The notes under the pieces: generated by a model | Told to the model about the DNA's origin: nothing | The model's input: the letters and a program-made list of their open reading frames with translations, nothing else | The model's database searches: none | Position numbers and translations under genes: made by a program | Part shown: positions 8,183 to 14,199 of the stretch, piece by piece | Layout: the number at the start of each line of letters is the position of its first letter | Position numbering within the stretch: position 1 is the first letter of the stretch | NCBI GenBank assembly: GCA_964616275.1 | Contig: CAZTUL010000052.1 | Location: forward strand, 1-15,988 | Source: CAYZJV01 sp964616275 | GTDB taxonomy: Bacteria; Spirochaetota; Spirochaetia; Sphaerochaetales; Sphaerochaetaceae | Direction of reading: 5' to 3' | Length of the DNA stretch: 15,988 nucleotides

Positions 8183-8211
8183 ACACTAGAAAAGATGACC
8201 AAGCATGTCAA
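8183..8211 (-). promoter_or_regulatory. Promoter of the membrane-protein gene
   Basis: On the minus strand a perfect -35 TTGACA (8211 to 8206) is followed after 17 bases by TAGTGT (8188 to 8183). The -35 box overlaps the stop codon of the upstream orphan gene. The expected transcript would carry a leader of about 15 bases that is mostly the strong SD before ATG 8162. So this gene can be transcribed apart from the upstream operon. Confidence 0.6.
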
Positions 8212-8693
8212 CTCACACCGTCCCATTTACGACGTACTGGATCCTCCCACAAGTCTAACTGCTCAGAAACAATCTCGGTAAGCACCTCCATAACAATATC
8301 CTTTTTCAAGGCTCCCTCGTATGGCCCAAATTCTTCATGGTTATCTGCATCATATACAGCGATTACTAAGGGGGAAAGATGACCTTTCATACCATCAGTT
8401 AAATCGGTTAATCGCTCACCAGTCATATGTGCAAGTACTCTAAAATCAGTCTGCTCAAGCACTACACTCATAATATGTCTCTTTTTACCATCAAACACTG
8501 CTAGTGCAAATGGGAAGACAAGAAACCCATCACCGTGCACATTCTCTGGATTAACTTGTTCAAATGCTTGGATTCGTGCCCGCGGCCAAATCCAGGCTAC
8601 CTTATCCACCGAGTCTCTATCAAATGGATTCGGCATTGCAGGCCATCGTAGTGCATCAATTTCTGTAAAGCCTGAAGTACTGTTGTGTGTCAT
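8208..8693 (-). CDS. Conserved-looking hypothetical protein, 161 residues
   Basis: I do not recognise this family. The protein has no signal peptide or membrane helix and is acidic with many aromatic residues. It begins with a proline- and tryptophan-containing region (RWPAMPNPFDRDSVDKVAWIW at about 16-36), has a central strand-rich part (GFLVFPFALAVFD at about 56-68) and a helical end (KKDIVMEVLTEIVSEQLDL at about 129-147). It is a real gene by position: it follows yihY after 17 bases, its ATG at 8693 has an AAGGA SD eight bases upstream, and it fills the space exactly up to the next promoter. It is the last gene of the hydrolase-yihY operon, so a link to membrane lipid or envelope work is possible but unproven. 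Confidence 0.75.
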   Translation of the reverse strand: MTHNSTSGFTEIDALRWPAMPNPFDRDSVDKVAWIWPRARIQAFEQVNPENVHGDGFLVFPFALAVFDGKKRHIMSVVLEQTDFRVLAHMTGERLTDLTDGMKGHLSPLVIAVYDADNHEEFGPYEGALKKDIVMEVLTEIVSEQLDLWEDPVRRKWDGVS

Positions 8694-8710
8694 AATTATT
8701 ATCCTTTGTT

Positions 8711-9952
8711 TTAAACTCGCTCCACAAGATTTGCAACGCTCAGATTCCCCAGCGTTTTAATCCCTTTACTGTTAATTTGGGAAGCGATGGCATCACCAAT
8801 CGTATCAAGATTTTGTTCAAGGTAGACCTCTCCATACAGAGCTTCGACCAGATTCACTACTTTTAAATCTTCTAATGGACGAGCAGGAACCCACGCCGTT
8901 CTTGTCGGATTGGTGGAAATAATGAACTGTTTTTCTACAAGAAGATCAAGAACCGCAAAAAGTTGTCGTTCATTCATGAGAAGCCGATCAGTAATATCAC
9001 GAATCTTTGTCTCTCCGTTTCCATTTCGATACTTCTGTCCGATAACCATCATCACATTAATACCATTAGCCAGTTGTTCTGCTGGCGATGAAGGTTTTAC
9101 TATGGTCGACTTTTCCGGTTGATACTGATGCACATAGCTCACTTCTACCGCTCCGAGTATTACCACCCAAATCATATATACCCAGAGAAGGAAGAGAAAC
9201 ACGACTGCAAATGAGCCATAAATGACCGAATAATCCAATACTTGAGAAATCAGGGAGGAGAATAATTCATTGACCACATACATCCCTGCAGTCCCCACAA
9301 TTGACCCAATGGACGCACTTAATTTACTGACTTTGGCATTCGGGGCTACCATTACAATGAGAAATAAGAAGAGCCATCCAATGATCCAAGGTCCAAGATT
9401 TCTTATGAGCATCATCAAAATGCTATTGGAAAAATTCCATCCGAGCACCCGAATAACTAATGCACTAAAGAGAGATTTTACACTGACGTACGCTCCCAAC
9501 AGAATAGCTCCAATTATGAGGAGGGTGAGAAATCCAATAGTTCTTCGCACCACATTCATTTGGGCTGTCGCAGATCGATAAATCTGATTCACAACCGACC
9601 ACACACGATTGAATAGGAGTATAGATGTGATGATAAACGAAACGAGTCCAAAAATACCAAGCCCACTTGCATTGGAGCTATATCGTTCCAGCATATCGAC
9701 GAGTTGTCCTCCGGCCACGTCGCCAAAGATTGACGTGAATAGGTCTGTGAGCAGTGTGTAAAAAGGTTGCAACACATTGAAGAGTGAAAGAAATGCAACA
9801 AGGAATGATACGAAGGGTACTATTGAGATAAGCGTTGTGTAGACTAATCCAGAGGCAAGTATGGTAATCCTGTCTTTAAGAAATTTTCCATACCAGACCT
9901 CGACAAATAGAATCAGTCGATTGAATATCGATTTTTTATCAGTAGATTTCAC
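8711..9952 (-). CDS. YihY/BrkB-family inner-membrane protein with C-terminal winged-helix-like domain
   Basis: The 413-residue protein has the BrkB/YihY membrane domain (formerly annotated as RNase BN) over about residues 10-275. Six hydrophobic segments lie at about 33-60, 97-125, 138-165, 181-203, 212-235 and 247-272. The ASGLVYTTLISIVPF segment at 33-47 and YGSFAVVFLFLLWVYMIWVV near 245-264 are the typical family signatures. After a short linker, residues about 288-413 form a soluble domain with a helix-turn-helix-like stretch (TKIRDITDRLLMNERQLFAVLDLL at about 315-338), as in the longer members of this family. The molecular function is not known; flippase or envelope roles have been proposed. 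It begins with GTG at 9952 with AAGGA about nine bases upstream. It sits 17 bases after the hydrolase stop and 17 bases before the orphan gene. Confidence 0.88.
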   Translation of the reverse strand: MKSTDKKSIFNRLILFVEVWYGKFLKDRITILASGLVYTTLISIVPFVSFLVAFLSLFNVLQPFYTLLTDLFTSIFGDVAGGQLVDMLERYSSNASGLGIFGLVSFIITSILLFNRVWSVVNQIYRSATAQMNVVRRTIGFLTLLIIGAILLGAYVSVKSLFSALVIRVLGWNFSNSILMMLIRNLGPWIIGWLFLFLIVMVAPNAKVSKLSASIGSIVGTAGMYVVNELFSSLISQVLDYSVIYGSFAVVFLFLLWVYMIWVVILGAVEVSYVHQYQPEKSTIVKPSSPAEQLANGINVMMVIGQKYRNGNGETKIRDITDRLLMNERQLFAVLDLLVEKQFIISTNPTRTAWVPARPLEDLKVVNLVEALYGEVYLEQNLDTIGDAIASQINSKGIKTLGNLSVANLVERV

Positions 9953-9969
9953 TGCCCTACATCCTTGTA

Positions 9970-10902
9970 TTATCGGCTTTTCGGTGTTTTGTGTGTTTCT
10001 AACCAGGTACCTATGATTTTAAAAGTCTCCTCTCGGTCTATCTCGTTGAGTATTTCATGCCGAGCTCCTTTCACTAATTGGATGGTGACATCTTCAATAC
10101 CTGATTCTTTGTATGCTTCGTAGACTTTTTGTACTCCTTTCCCAAAGTTCCCGACTGGATCATTGGCTCCACTAATGAGAAACAGAGGCTTGTCTTTCGG
10201 GATACGAGTCATGAGAGACCTTCGATTTGCTAGAGCTATACCGGTGAGCAAATCGATAAAGAATCGCGAGGTACAAACAAAACCGCAGAGTGGGTCATTG
10301 ATGTATGCTTGAACTTCATTTTCATCTCGACTCAACCAATCAAAATTTGTTTTCTGAGGTTGAAATGCTCGCCCAAATGCACCAAAACTGAGGTTGTCAA
10401 GAAGCTCATCTGGTTGTTTTCCATGATTTTTTAGAGATCTGATTCGTGCAAGTGTTTTTCCTGCAACACCAAGAAGCCCTTGCCCGGCACCTGTACCACT
10501 TATTACTGCTCCGGTATAGGTTCCTGGATAAAGGGCGATGAGCGCTCGCACCATAAAGGATCCCATACTGTGTCCAACGAGAAATAGGTCTTTTTGTGGA
10601 TGATTTTTTGCAATCAGTTGGCTCAACTCATAACCATCTTGTAAGACTCGATACCACCCGCGTTTTGGAGCAAACCACCCGAGGTCATCATCGCTTGAAG
10701 AAAGGCCATGCCCACGATGATCTTGTGCATATACCGCGATTCCAAGTGTATTAAGATAAACAGCAAATCGGTCGTATCGTTCGCTGTGTTCAGCCATCCC
10801 ATGAAAGATGTGTACAACCGAATGAATATTATTGTTCTCCGGTAACCATATGCGATAGAAGATTTTCGTGTTATCGCTGGCAATAAAATGATTAGTCTCC
10901 AT
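9970..10902 (-). CDS. Alpha/beta hydrolase, monoacylglycerol lipase/lysophospholipase-like (S33/Hydrolase_4)
   Basis: The 310-residue cytoplasmic enzyme carries the complete serine hydrolase triad: nucleophile S112 in GHSMG (110-114), acid D248 in GANDPVG and H282 in ARHEILNE. The oxyanion HG lies at 34-35, and YAQDHRGHGLS at 58-68 is the family signature. Between the core halves is a cap region (about 138-235). It most resembles monoacylglycerol lipases and lysophospholipases, which cleave a single acyl ester from glycerolipids. The exact substrate is not shown. The start at 10902 is preferred to one at 10965 because GGAGG lies six bases before it and because the promoter elements at 10936-10965 would lie inside the longer version. 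It is the first gene of an operon with the YihY protein and the orphan. Confidence 0.88.
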   Translation of the reverse strand: METNHFIASDNTKIFYRIWLPENNNIHSVVHIFHGMAEHSERYDRFAVYLNTLGIAVYAQDHRGHGLSSSDDDLGWFAPKRGWYRVLQDGYELSQLIAKNHPQKDLFLVGHSMGSFMVRALIALYPGTYTGAVISGTGAGQGLLGVAGKTLARIRSLKNHGKQPDELLDNLSFGAFGRAFQPQKTNFDWLSRDENEVQAYINDPLCGFVCTSRFFIDLLTGIALANRRSLMTRIPKDKPLFLISGANDPVGNFGKGVQKVYEAYKESGIEDVTIQLVKGARHEILNEIDREETFKIIGTWLETHKTPKSR

Positions 10903-10935
10903 AGTAGGCCTCCGAGTACATTGTAATTCAGGTAC

Positions 10936-10965
10936 ATTATCAGAGCAACTAGGTAATGATGACAA
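10936..10965 (-). promoter_or_regulatory. Promoter of the hydrolase-yihY-orphan operon
   Basis: On the minus strand, TTGTCA (10965 to 10960) and GATAAT (10941 to 10936) are spaced 18 bases. They are followed by the GGAGG ribosome binding site and ATG at 10902. The stretch 10903-11042 between the two divergent genes otherwise holds only the hairpin at the start of the transposase-like gene. Confidence 0.5.
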
Positions 10966-11012
10966 AAGTGGAGTTAAGAATCGAAGTAAAATGGAACTAC
11001 CCGAAGTCTGTT

Positions 11013-11044
11013 ATGTATACAGGTCTTGGAGGTACCGTATACAT
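11013..11044 (+). promoter_or_regulatory. Hairpin over the start of the transposase-like gene
   Basis: ATGTATAC (11013-11020) and GTATACAT (11037-11044) are perfect inverted repeats. GGT (11022-11024) pairs with ACC (11034-11036), extending the stem to 11 pairs around one bulged A. The loop, 11025-11033, contains the whole SD GGAGG (11028-11032), and the first two bases of the ATG at 11043 lie in the stem. In RNA this would mask the start codon while presenting the SD in a loop; in DNA it could be a protein-binding site. Its function is inferred. Confidence 0.55.
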
Positions 11045-12203
11045 GCCAATATTTGAACCGCCATTCTGTCCTAATCCAGAATGCACATACAACAGCCTCG
11101 ATCATTCTCATAAACATACTCGATGGTGGATACTCAGAGGGTTTTATAAGAGCAAATCCAGGGGATACGTACAACGTTACCGGTGCAGAAATTGTAGAAA
11201 ATCATTCTCTGAGCGAATCTTTCATACCGATTATTATGCAAAAAGAATCGATATTGACCTCAAAGATCTTCTATTTCACTACTGTAATGGCTTTAGTCAA
11301 CGGGCACTTGCAGACCATTATCACTGTACTATCCGAACAATAGCACACAAACTACAAATTATTTCCCGGCAAGCAATAGCGGCCATCTTACAGGCAAACA
11401 ATTTAATTAGAAGTAATGAGGATATTGCGATTGATGGGATGCAAAACTTTACAGGAAGTCAATATCAACCAAACAATTATACCATAGCGGTAGGTCAATA
11501 TTCTCAGTACATCAGTATGGTTACACAAGTAATTTTTCGTCGTTCCGGCAAGATGAATGCCTACCAAAAACGACAACGTTCACTTTACGATCAAATCGGA
11601 CTCTGGAAACGAGGAGCGTTCTCAAAATCAATTAAGGAACTCGTTGCCCACCTAGCTTTCATTGCTCTACATAGATCACCTAAAAAACAGGTATTCACTT
11701 GCAATAGCGATAGACTGCTTATCTATGCACGTCAGTTACAATTAAATCCCACAATTAAGTATTTAATGTCCACTGGTCATTTTATCCACAATATCACATC
11801 ATCTAGGAAATGGCGTGATCTTAAAAATCCATTATTTCCGGTAAATTACATAGATTCTCGATTAAGAAACGATTTAGCGGATTGGCAACGCGAAACAACT
11901 AGTTTCCCCAGAGAAGCAAATAGGAATTTCCAACGATTTCTCTGTTATGTGGCATATCACAACTTTTTTAAACCGCATCGAAGTAGAACTCCTCATATCA
12001 CCCATGCTGAACAGGCAGGATTATCTAGCAAGGATTTGGCGAATATCAGAAAATCTTTTTATACGAACCGTGCATTCTATTCGCAACTAAAGCTCAAAGG
12101 GCAATGGGAATCGTGTTGGTTTTGCAGGTTAGTGACTCCACTTCAAGTTAAAAATAAAATCCCGTATAACGGTAATCGAGTACCGGCATATCTACACTTA
12201 TAA
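11043..12203 (+). CDS. Zinc-ribbon, helix-turn-helix transposase-like protein (DDE-like)
   Basis: The 386-residue protein starts with a zinc-ribbon (CPNPEC at 9-14 and CRNC at 48-51) such as begins IS1- and IS1595-type transposases. A helix-turn-helix candidate follows (FSQRALADHYHCTIRTIAHKL at about 84-104). Then come acidic residues that could form an RNase H-like DDE centre: D131 in IAIDG, D223 in NSDR, and E284 or E291 in the WQRETTSF and REANRNF segments. The triad assignment is inference. I recall similar proteins in spirochaetes, usually called transposase or hypothetical, but I cannot name the IS family. The start at 11043 is chosen because GGAGG lies ten bases upstream and the zinc ribbon begins a few residues later; in-frame starts at 10956 and 11013 have no good SD. 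The frame is intact with no stop or frameshift. Confidence 0.68.
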   Translation: MPIFEPPFCPNPECTYNSLDHSHKHTRWWILRGFYKSKSRGYVQRYRCRNCRKSFSERIFHTDYYAKRIDIDLKDLLFHYCNGFSQRALADHYHCTIRTIAHKLQIISRQAIAAILQANNLIRSNEDIAIDGMQNFTGSQYQPNNYTIAVGQYSQYISMVTQVIFRRSGKMNAYQKRQRSLYDQIGLWKRGAFSKSIKELVAHLAFIALHRSPKKQVFTCNSDRLLIYARQLQLNPTIKYLMSTGHFIHNITSSRKWRDLKNPLFPVNYIDSRLRNDLADWQRETTSFPREANRNFQRFLCYVAYHNFFKPHRSRTPHITHAEQAGLSSKDLANIRKSFYTNRAFYSQLKLKGQWESCWFCRLVTPLQVKNKIPYNGNRVPAYLHL

Positions 12204-12242
12204 TGTAGAATACTTGCCATTAATCTACGCAGCATCTACATT
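12190..12242 (+). repeat. Cluster of TCTAC repeats between the transposase-like gene and yfcE
   Basis: ATCTAC occurs in the same orientation at 12190-12195, 12223-12228 and 12234-12239, at distances of 33 and 11 bases, so all face one side of the helix. An inverted copy, TGTAGA, lies at 12204-12209. It pairs with the first copy (7-base loop) and, as AATGTAGA/TCTACATT, with the last (12202-12209 against 12235-12242). There is no T-run after it, so it does not look like an intrinsic terminator. Confidence 0.45.
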
Positions 12243-12248
12243 CATTAC

Positions 12249-12782
12249 ATGGAAAAGTTATTTGTGTTCTCCGATCTACATGGTGATAGACTAGCATTAG
12301 ATTCTGTGATGTCACGCATAAAAGAAGAACAAGTTAGCCAAATTTTATTCGCTGGTGATATGGGTCTTGAACGACTAGGAACTTATCAGGCCTCACTTAA
12401 AAGTCTTGGGATTCCACTCTGCATGGTACGGGGAAATTGTGATTCTCCCTGGTTATATTCTCATTTTGGGATAAGAACACCACAACTGTATTGTCAATTC
12501 AATTTTGGGAATAGAATTATCTTTATGACCCATGGGCATCTATACCACCGCTGGGATTCAGTACCATCATCATTAACTCAGGCAGACATCTTTATAAGTG
12601 GACATACTCATCGTTCTGAACTGATTCATCCTGAAGGAGAACCCCTCCTTATTAATCCAGGTTCTGTATCCTCCCCTCGAGATGCCCTACCCCCAACTTT
12701 CGCAACAATAACTCATCATGAAGCAACTATTAAAATTCTTGAGACTGGTCAGGTAATAAATCAGATTGAATTCTCATATTAA
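12249..12782 (+). CDS. yfcE: YfcE/MJ0936-type metallophosphodiesterase
   Basis: The 177-residue cytoplasmic protein is a small calcineurin-like phosphoesterase. The two-metal centre is complete: D9 and H11 in FSDLHG, D37 in AGDMG, N63 in RGNCD, H95 in MTHGH, and H119 and H121 in SGHTH, followed by LLINPGSVSSPR at about 133-144. Enzymes of this group hydrolyse phosphodiesters such as bis-p-nitrophenyl phosphate in vitro; their natural substrates are not settled. The start at 12249 gives the standard N-terminus one turn before the first metal motif, so it is very likely right. Yet there is no Shine-Dalgarno sequence in front of it, only the short-repeat cluster. It converges on the barrel-like gene with a 20-base gap that contains no convincing terminator. 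Confidence 0.87.
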   Translation: MEKLFVFSDLHGDRLALDSVMSRIKEEQVSQILFAGDMGLERLGTYQASLKSLGIPLCMVRGNCDSPWLYSHFGIRTPQLYCQFNFGNRIIFMTHGHLYHRWDSVPSSLTQADIFISGHTHRSELIHPEGEPLLINPGSVSSPRDALPPTFATITHHEATIKILETGQVINQIEFSY

Positions 12783-12802
12783 CTCCACTCTTGTCACGAG
12801 TA

Positions 12803-14197
12803 CTAAAGACGCATGGATGCAGTTACACCAATTCTCATATATGGAAGCCACCTCTCTGCTAACTTTAATTCACTAATAAGATTGGTCGTATCATTAAACA
12901 TAACTCCGAACGATACTTCTAACCCATAGGCAACTCCTTGATATTCAAATCGCCCATCTGGGAAAAATCGTACCCCCGCATTTGCATTCGCCACGAACCT
13001 CAGCTCAGACATTTCCCGAACCCGTCCATTGCTATCTATCGATGAATCCTCGGCATCCTTCATAATCAAATACCCCTTCACTCCAGCACCAAGTTGAGCG
13101 AACGGTCTCATCCAACCAAAATCCCAATACGAGAACTCATAATCACCATTTAGCAGCCAGAGGGAAATTATCTCTCGCCTTCTCCCATTATCACTTAATG
13201 GTATCATCTTATACATATTCGTTACTGAGACACCAATATCATTCACAAGAGTATACCGAAGAGATGTTGCGGTCATCGCTTGCGGAGCAATCATCCCCAA
13301 AGAAAGTTGGACATCATTACCATCCCACTCCTGAGAATCATCAAAATTAATCGAAACTCCTAAACCGCCGAACCCTTGCAGACGATCCAGAAACCACGTA
13401 TACGAAAAAGCAAATACTCCGAAATGGCCTTGAAGAAACGCCGTAACCCCAGTCTCACTCATCGTAACCCGCTCATGAGTCTCGCCTCCGGCGTATGCAT
13501 GTGCCCACGAATATCCTAATCCGAGCATAATAGTATATAGAGACGTTGTTCTCTGACCCACAGAAATAGACGTTGAAGCTTTACTTACGAACGACACAGC
13601 GTGAACAACATCCGACTCTGAACGGAAAACCAATTGCGACCGCGAAAACCAGGGAGCAGGTTCTGCATAGGTAAAGACAACCTTCGTTCCCACATGAGGA
13701 GTAACGATTGCCTCAGTGATATCATAATCAAGAGACACCCTTTCAATAGAAAAAAAATCGTGCACGAAATTCTGTACTACATCGAGTCTTAAATTTCCCA
13801 CGAATGTAATTCCAGCGAACGGAGTTATATTCAAAATCATCTCAGGATCATTTTCACTAATATCAAAATGAAATTGATATCCCCCCTGCAGAAGAAACTC
13901 ATCATATCGACCGCCATCTTCATCAGACGGATCATCACCTCGATCCCTATACGTAATGCCGAACAATGAACTATATACGTCCCATCCACTTGAGTGAGAA
14001 AAACTGATCTCAGAACCATAAGAGCGTAAATCGTCCGGGTTATCAGATAGCCCGAGTGTAATACTGTCGTTGTACATAAGTGCACTCAGACTTGTTGACT
14101 GATGTCCTGCATATAGTGCAGGAAAAGCACACATCAGCAAACACATACACAAGAAGAGTTTCAGCCCTGTTGGAAGTGAACACCTTCGTCTAACCAG
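12803..14197 (-). CDS. Exported beta-barrel-like (outer-membrane) protein with probable CTG start
   Basis: From CTG at 14197 the product has 464 residues and begins with a clean signal peptide: basic VRRR, a hydrophobic core rich in Leu, Phe and Cys, then PALYA-G. The rest is full of alternating aromatic and polar strands, Asp/Asn/Gly turns and no long hydrophobic helix, as in outer-membrane barrels. Stretches near the end (YGLEVSFGVMF and WLPYMRIGVTASMRL) look like final barrel strands, although the last residue is Leu and not Phe. I cannot assign a family. The CTG is favoured because AAGGAGGA (14204-14211) lies six bases before it; the in-frame TTG at 14152 or ATG at 14146 lacks an SD and would remove the basic n-region. 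It begins two bases after the AOR-like stop, so the two genes are co-transcribed and probably translationally coupled. Confidence 0.7.
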   Translation of the reverse strand: MVRRRCSLPTGLKLFLCMCLLMCAFPALYAGHQSTSLSALMYNDSITLGLSDNPDDLRSYGSEISFSHSSGWDVYSSLFGITYRDRGDDPSDEDGGRYDEFLLQGGYQFHFDISENDPEMILNITPFAGITFVGNLRLDVVQNFVHDFFSIERVSLDYDITEAIVTPHVGTKVVFTYAEPAPWFSRSQLVFRSESDVVHAVSFVSKASTSISVGQRTTSLYTIMLGLGYSWAHAYAGGETHERVTMSETGVTAFLQGHFGVFAFSYTWFLDRLQGFGGLGVSINFDDSQEWDGNDVQLSLGMIAPQAMTATSLRYTLVNDIGVSVTNMYKMIPLSDNGRRREIISLWLLNGDYEFSYWDFGWMRPFAQLGAGVKGYLIMKDAEDSSIDSNGRVREMSELRFVANANAGVRFFPDGRFEYQGVAYGLEVSFGVMFNDTTNLISELKLAERWLPYMRIGVTASMRL

Positions 14198-14199
14198 TT

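Larger units (their letters stand above)
11013..12242 (+). mobile_element. Possible single-gene insertion sequence, ends not defined
   Basis: An intact transposase-like gene is flanked by an inverted repeat on the left (11013-11044) and by a cluster of short repeats on the right (12190-12242). No convincing terminal inverted repeats or target duplication are visible. The ends given here are the outer limits of those repeats, not demonstrated element boundaries. It may also be a resident gene that no longer moves. Confidence 0.3.

Noticed and set aside
10956..11042. N-terminal extension of the transposase-like protein from 10956
   Set aside because: It has no good SD, and the start at 11043 has GGAGG and begins just before the zinc ribbon.
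10953..12248. GTAATGA at 10953-10959 and TCATTAC at 12242-12248 as terminal inverted repeats of an insertion sequence
   Set aside because: Only seven bases match, the left copy lies close beside the -35 box of the hydrolase promoter, and no target duplication flanks them. A match of this length is easily found by chance.
12783..12802. ACTC...GAGT hairpin as a bidirectional terminator between yfcE and the barrel gene
   Set aside because: The stem is only four pairs and there is no T-run on either side.
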